This document shows, one piece after another, positions 27,219 through 34,861 of a stretch of 64,000 nt of DNA. Source of the DNA: Tidjanibacter sp. Lineage in GTDB: Bacteria; Bacteroidota; Bacteroidia; Bacteroidales; Rikenellaceae. The stretch covers positions 1 to 64,000 of the forward strand of contig JAFPBB010000015.1 of assembly GCA_017390585.1 (NCBI GenBank). Direction: 5' to 3'. The number at the start of each line of letters is the position of its first letter. The first letter of the stretch is position 1. A program made the translations under genes and the position numbers. Under the pieces are notes generated by a model. The model was not told where the DNA came from. It saw only the letters and a program-made list of their open reading frames with translations, and searched no databases.

Positions 27219-27770
27219 CTATTTCTGCTTGGCTCTGTAGGCACAGCTGTACTTACCCTTTGCCATTGCACCCAACTTATTGCGTAGGAGGGTCTTGCGA
27301 ATAGTCGAAAGGCGGTCGGTGAAGACAAAACCGTCGAGGTGGTCATACTCGTGCTGCACGATGCGAGCAGGCCAACCGGTGAGTTCCTCGTCGTGCTCCT
27401 CGAAGTTCTCGTCGAGATAGTTGATGCGGATGCTCTCGGGGCGATAGACATCCTCGTGAATGCCGGGGACCGAGAGGCAGCCCTCATTCATCAGCACCTC
27501 CTCCTCGCTCTCCTCATAGATTTCGGGGTTGATGAAGACCTTCTTGAAATCCTTGGCGGTGGGGTCGACATCCTCAAAGGGGGTGCCATCCACCACAAAG
27601 AGGCGGATGTCCTTGCCAATCTGGGGCGCTGCCAAGCCCACACCCTCACTTGCATACATTGTGGCAAACATATCCTCAATGAGCTTGCCAAGTTCGGGGT
27701 AGGTGGCGTCTATCTCCTTGCACTCCTTGCGAAGAATGCTCGAGCCGTAAATATAGATAGGGTATATCAT
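27219..27770 (-). CDS. def: Peptide deformylase
   Basis: It removes the formyl group from nascent N-termini; a metallo-enzyme. All three motifs are present: GVGLAAPQIG, EGCLSVPG (metal-binding Cys) and QHEYDHLDG (HExxH-type His pair and catalytic Glu). The start is the ATG at 27770, directly before IYPIYIYGSSILR; the frame is open further upstream but without family similarity. 183 residues, the usual length. It is probably co-transcribed with ruvX, 19 bases upstream. Confidence 0.95.
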   Translation of the reverse strand: MIYPIYIYGSSILRKECKEIDATYPELGKLIEDMFATMYASEGVGLAAPQIGKDIRLFVVDGTPFEDVDPTAKDFKKVFINPEIYEESEEEVLMNEGCLSVPGIHEDVYRPESIRINYLDENFEEHDEELTGWPARIVQHEYDHLDGFVFTDRLSTIRKTLLRNKLGAMAKGKYSCAYRAKQK

Positions 27771-27789
27771 AGCGTTTATCTCTCTTTGG

Positions 27790-28218
27790 TTATAAGTCTT
27801 GTTTGTATTGGAGCGAGTCCATATAGCTTTGGAGGATGATGGTGGCGGAGATTTTGTCCACAACGGCTTTGTCTCGGCGGGCCATCTTCTTCATACCTCC
27901 GTCGATCATTGCCCTGTGTGCGAGCACGGATGTGAAGCGCTCGTCGTGAAGGGCAATCTTACACTCCGGATAGTCGCTCTTGAGACTCTCCACAAAGGGC
28001 TCTATGGCTGCCCACGATTGGCTGGGCGTGCCATCCATCTGCGAGGGCTTGCCCACAACGATGATGTCCACTTGGTTGGTGCTCATATAGCTCTTGAGCC
28101 AGGCGCGCAACTGTGCTGTGGGGACTGTTTCGAGTCCGCCAGCAATTATCCTCAGCGGGTCGCTCACCGCAACCCCCGTGCGCTTCAGTCCGTAGTCTAT
28201 GGCCAAAATTCTTCCCAT
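27790..28218 (-). CDS. ruvX: RuvX/YqgF-type Holliday junction resolvase or pre-16S rRNA nuclease
   Basis: A 142-residue RNase H-like nuclease. The N-terminal GRILAIDYGLKRTGVAVSDP carries the first catalytic Asp; VVGKPSQMDG, LHDERFTSVLA and the late DKISATIILQSYMD complete the family pattern. YqgF matures 16S rRNA in E. coli; a Holliday junction role is also proposed. The start is the ATG at 28218. Confidence 0.92.
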   Translation of the reverse strand: MGRILAIDYGLKRTGVAVSDPLRIIAGGLETVPTAQLRAWLKSYMSTNQVDIIVVGKPSQMDGTPSQSWAAIEPFVESLKSDYPECKIALHDERFTSVLAHRAMIDGGMKKMARRDKAVVDKISATIILQSYMDSLQYKQDL

Positions 28219-28227
28219 AACGAGCCA

Positions 28228-28235
28228 CAAAGATA
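28228..28235 (-). promoter_or_regulatory. Putative -7 element for ruvX-def
   Basis: On the minus strand this reads TATCTTTG, matching TAnnTTTG, 10 bases before the ruvX start. No clear TTG at the -33 position, so support is partial. Confidence 0.4.
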
Positions 28236-28278
28236 CAAAAGTGTTCCGGAAATTGGCCACATTCTCGCCACAAAAATC

Positions 28279-28286
28279 TATCTTTG
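28279..28286 (+). promoter_or_regulatory. Putative -7 element for the YqaA-like gene
   Basis: TATCTTTG matches TAnnTTTG, 32 bases before the start codon; a TTG at 28253-28255 is 23 bases upstream, longer than the usual 19-20 spacing. It is divergent to the ruvX promoter. Confidence 0.42.
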
Positions 28287-28317
28287 CATCGAGTTAAACT
28301 CCATAGAGTAGAGTTGT

Positions 28318-28773
28318 ATGGTGGAATTTCTTGTTGAGTGGGGCTACTTAGGCCTCTTTATTGCAGCCTTTTTGGCGGGCAGCATCGTGCCCTTTGCCTC
28401 GGAGGTGGTGCTCGGTGTGCTCTATGGAATGGGCGCCGACCCCGTGGTGTGTGTTGTGGCCGCTTCGGTGGGCAACACCCTGGGGGGATTGTTCTGCTTT
28501 TGGCTCGGCTGGCTTGGCAACTTGGAGCGCATTGAGAGGTGTCTGGGCGTGAGTAGTGCAAAGCTCGATAGGGTGGCCGATTGGGTCAAGCGCCGAGGAG
28601 CTTGGATGGGCTTGCTGAGTGTGCTGCCCGTAGTGGGGGAGGCCATTGTTGTGATGCTCGGAATGGCCAAGACCAATCCCTGGTGGAGCGGAGTGGCAAT
28701 GCTTGTGGGTAAGAGTGCCCGATATATTCTCATAGTGCTCGGAATGATGGGCGTCGATATGTTCTTTTTGTAA
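28318..28773 (+). CDS. YqaA/DedA-like inner-membrane protein (VTT domain)
   Basis: A 151-residue membrane protein with about four hydrophobic segments. The pattern GSIVPFASEVVLGVLYGMGADP and NTLGGLFCFWLGWLGN, then SVLPVVGEAIVVMLGMAK, fits the short YqaA branch of the SNARE-associated/VTT family. Relatives act in lipid scrambling, including undecaprenyl phosphate recycling in the DedA branch; this member's role is not known. It is monocistronic, divergent from ruvX. Confidence 0.82.
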   Translation: MVEFLVEWGYLGLFIAAFLAGSIVPFASEVVLGVLYGMGADPVVCVVAASVGNTLGGLFCFWLGWLGNLERIERCLGVSSAKLDRVADWVKRRGAWMGLLSVLPVVGEAIVVMLGMAKTNPWWSGVAMLVGKSARYILIVLGMMGVDMFFL

Positions 28774-28814
28774 ATTTATTTGCCCGAAAGAGAACATCCT
28801 GTCGAAATAAAACA

Positions 28815-28822
28815 TACTTTTG
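28815..28822 (+). promoter_or_regulatory. Putative -7 element for nhaA
   Basis: TACTTTTG matches TAnnTTTG and would give a ~120-base leader before nhaA. No good -33 element is visible. A short palindrome (ATTAATGGGT area, 28837-28850) lies in the leader. Confidence 0.38.
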
Positions 28823-28949
28823 CAGTCGATTGTGCCACCCATTAATGGGTGTCACATTTTGCCCCCGCCACACCTCCACCGCAAGGCGCGTTTTCGCGAG
28901 AGCAGCAGTTAGGTTATTAACGTAGTTTCAAATCAATTCAGGTAGAAGT

Positions 28950-30293
28950 ATGAAAAATTACACCTTCTTAAGCCTCTTTAAGAAGTATTCCACTGCGAGC
29001 TTTTGGCTTATTGCAGCCACAGTGATTGCACTCATTTGTGCCAATGTCCCTTCAATCAAAGAGTGGTATTTCGGTCTGCTCGAAACACCCGTTTCGATTT
29101 CCTTTGGAGAGTTCAACGTATTTTCCCACCACGGCGAGCCCTTCTCTCTGCAGGTGCTCATCAACGACTTTCTGATGGCAATCTTCTTCCTCTCGGTGGG
29201 CTTGGAGATTAAGCGCGAGATTCTGGTGGGTGAGTTGTCCTCTTTGAAAAAGGCAATCCTTCCCATCATTGGTGCTTGTGGCGGTATGCTGATTCCCGTG
29301 TTGGTCTTTTTTGCTGCCTGCCCATCGGAGGCTGCTATGCTGCGAGGTGCAGCCATCCCTATGGCCACCGATATCGCCTTCTCGCTGGGTGTATTGGGTA
29401 TGTTTGGTAAGAGGGTGCCTATTGGACTCAAGGTGTTCCTCACCACGTTGGCTGTGGCCGATGACTTGGGTGGCATTCTGGTGATTGCCATCTTCTACAC
29501 CTCCCAGATTGTGTGGGAATATATGATTCTGGTACTCATCTGCATTGTCGGTATGATTGTCGGCAATAGGTACAACATCAAGAGTAAGACCTTCTATCTC
29601 ATCTTCGGCGCCATAATGTGGTTTGCAATGCTCAACTCGGGCATCCACGCCACCATCTCGGGTGTGATTGCGGCCCTCTGCATCCCTGCCAGCATTGGCA
29701 AGGGTACTCGCTACTACATCGAGCGCATCCGAAAGAACATCGGCGAGTTCCCCGAGGTGGAGATTACCGACCGCCATCAGGTTGTGGTCTTCAGCAACGA
29801 CGAGATCCAGATGCTCAAGAGTGTGGAGTCGGCTGCCGACCACTTGGTTAGCCCCCTGCAACACTTGGAGGACGATCTGAGGGAGTTTATCAACTACATC
29901 ATTCTCCCTTTGTTTGCATTTGCAAATGCGGGCGTAGATTTGAGCAATGTCCACTTTGTAGACCTCTTCTCGGGTGTGAGTCTGGCGGTTATGCTCGGCT
30001 TGGTTGTGGGCAAGTTTGCGGGTGTGTTGAGCTTCTCGTGGTTGGCCATTAAGACAAAGATTGCATCGATGCCCTCGGGTGCCGATTGGAAATCCTTTGC
30101 CAGCGTGTGTATGCTCTGTGGCATCGGTTTCACCGTCTCGATGTTCATTGCCGACTTGGCCTATTCGCCCCTCGGTGTGGATGGTCGCACTATGCTCGAC
30201 CACGCAAAACTCGGCATCCTCTGCGGCACCATCATCTCGGCACTCGCGGGTGCATTGTTGCTGAATAATACCCTTCCCAAAGTAGAAAAATAA
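28950..30293 (+). CDS. nhaA: Na+/H+ antiporter NhaA
   Basis: A 447-residue inner-membrane antiporter that expels Na+ in exchange for protons. The conserved core includes VGLEIKREILVGELSSL, PMATDIAFSLGVL (ion-binding region), TLAVADDLGGILVIAIFY (the paired Asp ion-binding site) and the late CMLCGIGFTVSMFIADLAY. It is longer than the E. coli protein because of an insert between the two halves (about residues 255-300), common in Bacteroidetes homologues. Confidence 0.95.
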   Translation: MKNYTFLSLFKKYSTASFWLIAATVIALICANVPSIKEWYFGLLETPVSISFGEFNVFSHHGEPFSLQVLINDFLMAIFFLSVGLEIKREILVGELSSLKKAILPIIGACGGMLIPVLVFFAACPSEAAMLRGAAIPMATDIAFSLGVLGMFGKRVPIGLKVFLTTLAVADDLGGILVIAIFYTSQIVWEYMILVLICIVGMIVGNRYNIKSKTFYLIFGAIMWFAMLNSGIHATISGVIAALCIPASIGKGTRYYIERIRKNIGEFPEVEITDRHQVVVFSNDEIQMLKSVESAADHLVSPLQHLEDDLREFINYIILPLFAFANAGVDLSNVHFVDLFSGVSLAVMLGLVVGKFAGVLSFSWLAIKTKIASMPSGADWKSFASVCMLCGIGFTVSMFIADLAYSPLGVDGRTMLDHAKLGILCGTIISALAGALLLNNTLPKVEK

Positions 30294-30299
30294 GGGCGT

Positions 30300-30635
30300 G
30301 TGGCAACATCTCACGACTACATAGAGTTTGTTATGGACCAGATGGAGACCGCGCATACGGGTCTCCATCTTTGGTATCGCCCGATGTTTGGCGAGTTTTG
30401 TGTCTATTCGGGTGAGAAGCCTCTGCTGTTTGTGTGCGACAACGCGGTGTTTGTCAAGAAGTTGGAGTGCGTATCGCAACTGCTGGCCGATGCGGCAGTG
30501 GGAGAACCCTATCCGGGTGCCAAGGGCTATGTGGTGCTCGATATTGAGGATGTTGCTCTGGTGCGAGAGGTGTTGCTCCAGCTCGACCTGCACAAACCTA
30601 TGCCTAAACCTAAAAAACGACGATGCATGCGATGA
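30300..30635 (+). CDS. TfoX N-terminal domain protein
   Basis: A 111-residue protein with the TfoX-N fold: YIEFVMDQMETA, the RPMFGEFCVYS core, PLLFVCDNAVFVK, and a basic tail (PKPKKRR). Such short proteins consist only of the N-terminal domain of the competence regulator and have no proven function outside gamma-proteobacteria. It uses GTG at 30300, seven bases after nhaA; the next gene overlaps its end by 13 bases. Confidence 0.75.
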   Translation: MATSHDYIEFVMDQMETAHTGLHLWYRPMFGEFCVYSGEKPLLFVCDNAVFVKKLECVSQLLADAAVGEPYPGAKGYVVLDIEDVALVREVLLQLDLHKPMPKPKKRRCMR

Positions 30636-31162
30636 GTACAACAACCTTTTCAACCCCACGACTCATCCTTCGCCCCTGGTGTGAGGATGATGCGGAGGCC
30701 CTGTTTCGTTGGGCCTCCAATCCCGCCGTTGGACCCATTGCGGGGTGGCCTGCCCACCGCAGTGTGGAGGAGAGTAGGGAGATTATCCGCACGGTCTTCT
30801 CTGCACCCGAAACCTATGCCATTGTGTGGCGCGAGACGGATGAGCCTATTGGTGCCGCTGCCATCAAGAGTGGCGAGGGGCTCTCACCCTCGTTGCAGGG
30901 AGATGGCGATACGGAGCTGGGCTATTGGCTGGCGGAGCCATATTGGGGTCGCGGCATTATGACGGAGGTTGTGGAAGTATTGATTGATAGGGCTTTGGGC
31001 GAGCTCGGATATCACAGAGTGTGGGCGGGTTACTACGATGGCAACTTGCGCTCTTGTAGGGTGATGGAGAAGTGTGGATTCAGGCCCCACCACACCGAGT
31101 ACGATAAGCCGACTCTCCTTGGTGACACCCGCACCGAACACTTTATGGTGGTGGAAAGATAG
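30623..31162 (+). CDS. GNAT-family N-acetyltransferase (RimJ/RimL-like)
   Basis: A 179-residue GNAT protein. TPRLILRPWCEDDAEALFRWASNP is the family start, ELGYWLAEPYWGRGIMTEVV holds the acetyl-CoA binding loop (R/Q-x-x-G-x-G/A region), and NLRSCRVMEKCGF closes the fold. It resembles the RimJ/RimL group that acetylates protein N-termini, but small-molecule substrates are equally possible. The start may be 30623 or the in-frame ATG at 30632. Confidence 0.85.
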   Translation: MHAMSTTTFSTPRLILRPWCEDDAEALFRWASNPAVGPIAGWPAHRSVEESREIIRTVFSAPETYAIVWRETDEPIGAAAIKSGEGLSPSLQGDGDTELGYWLAEPYWGRGIMTEVVEVLIDRALGELGYHRVWAGYYDGNLRSCRVMEKCGFRPHHTEYDKPTLLGDTRTEHFMVVER

Positions 31163-31208
31163 TGTCGCGCACAATGGTTTGACCACTTGACACCCCCACC
31201 TGAAACGA

Positions 31209-31242
31209 GAAAACCACCTACAACTTGTAGGTGGTTTTTCTT
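31209..31242. terminator. Bidirectional hairpin terminator
   Basis: A near-perfect palindrome with A-rich left flank and T-rich right flank (about 31210-31223 with 31225-31238). It can end both the GNAT transcript and the leftward tRNA-Pro transcript. Confidence 0.8.
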
Positions 31243-31256
31243 TGATTTGAATCTCG

Positions 31257-31331
31257 TCGGGGTGAAGTGATTCGAACACTCGACCCCCTGCTCCCAAAGC
31301 AGGTGCGCTAACCGGACTGCGCTACGCCCCG
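31257..31331 (-). tRNA. tRNA-Pro (anticodon TGG)
   Basis: On the minus strand a full cloverleaf can be drawn: 7-bp acceptor stem (one A-C mismatch), D-arm, anticodon stem CCTGC/GCAGG with loop TTTGGGA (anticodon TGG), and T-loop GTTCGAATC. The 3' CCA is not encoded. Confidence 0.93.
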
Positions 31332-31342
31332 AATTGACGGTG

Positions 31343-31373
31343 CAAATATAGAGATTTATTTTTGAAATCCAAT
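31343..31373 (-). promoter_or_regulatory. Promoter of tRNA-Pro
   Basis: On the minus strand: TTG (31370-31372), 19 bases, TATATTTG (31343-31350), then the tRNA 12 bases further. This is a full match to the Bacteroidetes consensus. Confidence 0.72.
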
Positions 31374-31704
31374 TGTTTTTTCGTGGAGAGCTCCACTAAT
31401 TATTTTCGTGAGTCTGTCGACTCTCGAAAGGATGATTGTGTGGGCCACTCGTGGGACAACTTTTCGGCGCATAGCGTGGGCGTTGTTGGTGCTTGGAGGA
31501 GAGGAGGAGAGGTGAAAAACGTGACATCCTAAGTGGAGTGCGGAGTGATGATGTGAAAGTGGTTGAGGCCGAGAGAAATTTTTCCTTGTTTAGTTGCTGA
31601 ATGTAGGCGGTAATTTTAGAAAAATTAACTACTTTTGTAAATTCGAATGATGTTGTTCTGATTGAACGACAATGTAATGGAAAATTTAAGGAAATATCGG
31701 AAAT
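31374..31704. other. Non-coding stretch before nadC
   Basis: No supported gene. It holds two short hairpins (31383-31396, GTGGAG/CTCCAC; about 31410-31423, GAGTC/GACTC) and a -7-like TACTTTTG at 31631-31638 that could serve nadC, without a clear -33 element. Confidence 0.45.
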
Positions 31705-32559
31705 ATGAAGGCGGAATATGTGAAATTTGTAGACGAACTTATTGAGTTGGCAATCAAAGAGGATATCGGTGACGGTGACCACACCTCACTCGCAACTATC
31801 CCCGAGGATGCGCGCGGAAGGATGAAACTGCTGGTGAAGCAGGAGGGCATCATTGCAGGCATTGAGGTGGCTGTGGCAGTCTTCCGCAGGCTCGACCCCA
31901 CCATCCAGATAGACATCCTGATTGAGGATGGCGCAAGGGTGAAGGTGGGTGATGTGGCCTTCTACGTCGAGGGACGCACTCGCACCCTCCTCCAGGCAGA
32001 GCGCATCGTGCTCAATATTATGCAGCGAATGAGTGGTGTGGCCACCCAGACTGCTGTCTACGCAAAGATTCTCGAGGGCACCTCCTGCAAGGTTCTTGAC
32101 ACCAGAAAGACCACCCCCGGTATGAGGGTGCTCGATAAGATGGCCGTGAAGATTGGCGGCGGCGAGAACCACCGAATCGGCCTCTTCGATATGGTGCTGC
32201 TCAAGGATAACCACATCGACTTTGCGGGCGGCATCATTCCCGCCATTGAGGCTACGAAGAGGTATCTTGCCGAGAAGGGTAAGAATATCCCCATCGAGTG
32301 CGAGGTGCGTTCGCTGTCGGATATCGACCTTGTCTTTGAGGCCGGTGGTGTGGACCGCATTATGTTTGATAACTTCACCCCCGAGCAGACCCGCAAGGCT
32401 GTGGAGAAGGTGGAGGGCCGCTGCAGCACCGAGTCGTCGGGTGGCATCACACTCGAGACTATGAGGGCCTATGCCGAAGCCGGCGTGGACTACATCTCGG
32501 TGGGCGCGCTCACCCACCAGATTAAGAGCCTCGATATGAGCCTCAAGGCGTGTAAGTAG
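31705..32559 (+). CDS. nadC: Quinolinate phosphoribosyltransferase (decarboxylating)
   Basis: It converts quinolinate and PRPP to nicotinate mononucleotide in NAD synthesis. The 284-residue protein shows EDIGDGDHTS, AERIVLNIMQRMSGVAT, the basic substrate-binding stretch LDTRKTTPGMR, HRIGLFDMVLLKDNHI and the late FDNFTPEQ. Length and motifs are normal. nadA and nadB are not in the window. Confidence 0.95.
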   Translation: MKAEYVKFVDELIELAIKEDIGDGDHTSLATIPEDARGRMKLLVKQEGIIAGIEVAVAVFRRLDPTIQIDILIEDGARVKVGDVAFYVEGRTRTLLQAERIVLNIMQRMSGVATQTAVYAKILEGTSCKVLDTRKTTPGMRVLDKMAVKIGGGENHRIGLFDMVLLKDNHIDFAGGIIPAIEATKRYLAEKGKNIPIECEVRSLSDIDLVFEAGGVDRIMFDNFTPEQTRKAVEKVEGRCSTESSGGITLETMRAYAEAGVDYISVGALTHQIKSLDMSLKACK

Positions 32560-32605
32560 TTAGAACTAAGTAGCGATTTGCCTCACAATTACCTTGTTTG
32601 TGGTA

Positions 32606-32636
32606 TTGTTGGGACTTCGCCTACTAAATAATTTTG
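32606..32636 (+). promoter_or_regulatory. Promoter of the dipeptidyl peptidase gene
   Basis: TTG at 32606-32608, 20 bases, TAATTTTG at 32629-32636; start codon 17-26 bases later. Confidence 0.62.
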
Positions 32637-32652
32637 CAACCGAAAAATTGAA

Positions 32653-34797
32653 ATGAAGAATATGAAGAAATTTCTTGTAGTTTTTTGCTTGTTGTGCGGT
32701 GCTCTTGCAGTCTCTGCCCAGCCCAAATTTAGCTATGCCGACATCGCAGCCGGCAAGTTTAGCCAGAAGAGCGTCTATGGTGTGCGCTCGATGAAGGATG
32801 GTGAACACTACACCACCCGCAGCGGAAGTGTCATCTACCGCCACTCCTATGCAGACCACAATGCCAAGGAGGTGCTCCTCGATTACGCTGCTGCAGGTGT
32901 GGGCAAGTGGATTGCGGACTACACCTTCTCGCCCGACGAGAACAAGATTCTCTTCCGTCTCAACTCGCGTCCTCTCTATCGCCGCTCCAACTTCTCCCGC
33001 TATGTGGTCTACGATAGGCTTTCGCAGAAGGTGGTTGAGGTGTCGGAGAGTGGCGATGTGCGCTATGCGCTCTTCTCGCCCGATGGCAGCAAGGTGGCCT
33101 TTGTTCTCGACAACAACATCTACATCAAAGATCTCGACCAGAATTTCACCTACCCCGTTACCGAAGATGGCAAGTGGAACCACATCATCAACGGTATGCC
33201 CGATTGGGTCTATGAGGAGGAGTGGGGAATCGACCACGCCTTCTGCTGGTCGCCCGATGGCTGCAAGATTGCCTTCCTGAAGAGTGACGAGAGCAGGGTG
33301 AAGGAGTTTGGCTTTATGAAGTTCCGCACCAAAACGCCCTATCCCGAGTTGTTCAAGTATAAATACCCCAAGGCTGGAGAGGAGAACTCCTCCGTGTCGC
33401 TCCACGTCTACGATGTGTTGGAGGGCACGACTACCAATGTCAGCACCGACCACGTCGGCGATCTCTACATCCCCTTCTTTGACTGGACTCCAGATGGCAG
33501 GCTCTACTACTTTGTCATCAACCGCCTCCAGAATGAGCTGGATGTGAAACTCATTGAGGAGGATGGCCAGAGGGTGATCTATTCCGAGAGGGACGAAAAG
33601 TATATCGACGGCATCTCGAATGGCACCATCACTTTCCTCTCCGACTCGGATAGGTTCATCGTTCGCAGCGAGAGGGATGGCTATGCCCACCTCTACCTCT
33701 CTTCTCTCTCGAAGGGTGGCCTCAAGGCTATCACCGCCGGCGAGTGGAATGTTACCGAGGTGGTCTCCACCACCGATAAGCAGATTTGGTATCTCTCCAC
33801 CGAGGGCTCGCCCCTCCGCAGGGAGCTCTATCGCATCGACCTCAGTGGCAAGAACAAAAAGCGCCTCTCCACCACCGAGGGCACCTATTCGATCTCGCCC
33901 AGCGCAGGTTGCCGCTACTACATCTCCTACTTCTCCAATGCCACCACTCCCAATATTGTCACTCTCCATAAGGGTAATGGTAAACTCATTGACACTCTGG
34001 AGGATAATGCGAAGTTGAGAGAGTATGTCGAGGAGATTAAGCTCCCCGTCAAGGAGTTCTTCACCTTCACCACTCCCCGCGGAGATGTGCTGAATGCCTA
34101 CATCAAGAAACCTGCCGACTTCGACCCCTCGAAGAAATATCCCGTCTTGCTCACCCAATATAGCGGCCCCGGCTCGCAGGATGTGCGCGACAGGTGGACC
34201 ATCGATTGGGAGGATGTGTTGGTGCAGCACGGCTACATTGTGGTGGACTGCGACCCCAGGGGTACGGGCTTCCGCTCGGCGGAGTTCAAGAAGAGCACCT
34301 ACGGCATTATGGGTCGTCTCGAGACCGAGGACCAGATTGCCTTTGCCGAGTATGTCAAGACCCTTCCCTATGTCGACGCAGAGAGAGTGGGCGTCTACGG
34401 CTGGAGCTATGGCGGCTTTATGGCCCTGAACTGCATCCTCAAGGGTGCCGATACCTTCAAGATGGCCATCTCGGTGGCTCCCGTGACCTCGTGGCGCTAC
34501 TACGACTCGGTCTACACCGAGCGTGTTAATGGCCTGCCCCAGACCAATGCCGAGGGCTACGACGAGCCTTCGCCCATCGGCTACGCGGCCAACCTGAAGG
34601 GCAAACTGCTGCTGATGCACGGCACTGCCGACGACAATGTACACGTTCAGAATGCCTATGCTATGGTCCACGAGTTCGTCAGGGCAGGCAAGCAGATCGA
34701 TATGATGATCTACACCGACGATAACCACTCGATGCTCCCCTATGGTTCGACTAACGTGCGAGAGAAGATGGTGGAATACTGCTTGGAGAACTTGTAG
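32653..34797 (+). CDS. Dipeptidyl peptidase IV (S9 family serine protease)
   Basis: A secreted 714-residue protease that releases X-Pro/X-Ala dipeptides from peptide N-termini. Signal peptide residues ~1-22 (ending VSAQP); N-terminal eight-bladed propeller; the double-Glu motif (WVYEEEWG, ~residue 196) that binds the substrate amino group and marks true DPP IV; then the alpha/beta hydrolase with Ser585 (GWSYGGF), Asp660/661 (GTADDN) and His692 (DDNHS). A second in-frame ATG at 32662 gives an equally good signal peptide. It likely feeds peptide use in the periplasm. Confidence 0.9.
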   Translation: MKNMKKFLVVFCLLCGALAVSAQPKFSYADIAAGKFSQKSVYGVRSMKDGEHYTTRSGSVIYRHSYADHNAKEVLLDYAAAGVGKWIADYTFSPDENKILFRLNSRPLYRRSNFSRYVVYDRLSQKVVEVSESGDVRYALFSPDGSKVAFVLDNNIYIKDLDQNFTYPVTEDGKWNHIINGMPDWVYEEEWGIDHAFCWSPDGCKIAFLKSDESRVKEFGFMKFRTKTPYPELFKYKYPKAGEENSSVSLHVYDVLEGTTTNVSTDHVGDLYIPFFDWTPDGRLYYFVINRLQNELDVKLIEEDGQRVIYSERDEKYIDGISNGTITFLSDSDRFIVRSERDGYAHLYLSSLSKGGLKAITAGEWNVTEVVSTTDKQIWYLSTEGSPLRRELYRIDLSGKNKKRLSTTEGTYSISPSAGCRYYISYFSNATTPNIVTLHKGNGKLIDTLEDNAKLREYVEEIKLPVKEFFTFTTPRGDVLNAYIKKPADFDPSKKYPVLLTQYSGPGSQDVRDRWTIDWEDVLVQHGYIVVDCDPRGTGFRSAEFKKSTYGIMGRLETEDQIAFAEYVKTLPYVDAERVGVYGWSYGGFMALNCILKGADTFKMAISVAPVTSWRYYDSVYTERVNGLPQTNAEGYDEPSPIGYAANLKGKLLLMHGTADDNVHVQNAYAMVHEFVRAGKQIDMMIYTDDNHSMLPYGSTNVREKMVEYCLENL

Positions 34798-34861
34798 AGC
34801 AACACCGATTGCGCTGCAAACAAGTAAATGTGTGAAAACTAAACATTGATTAGTACTGAAT

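Noticed and set aside
28774..28949. A riboswitch in front of nhaA
   Set aside because: Only a short palindrome is visible; no known aptamer core can be recognised.
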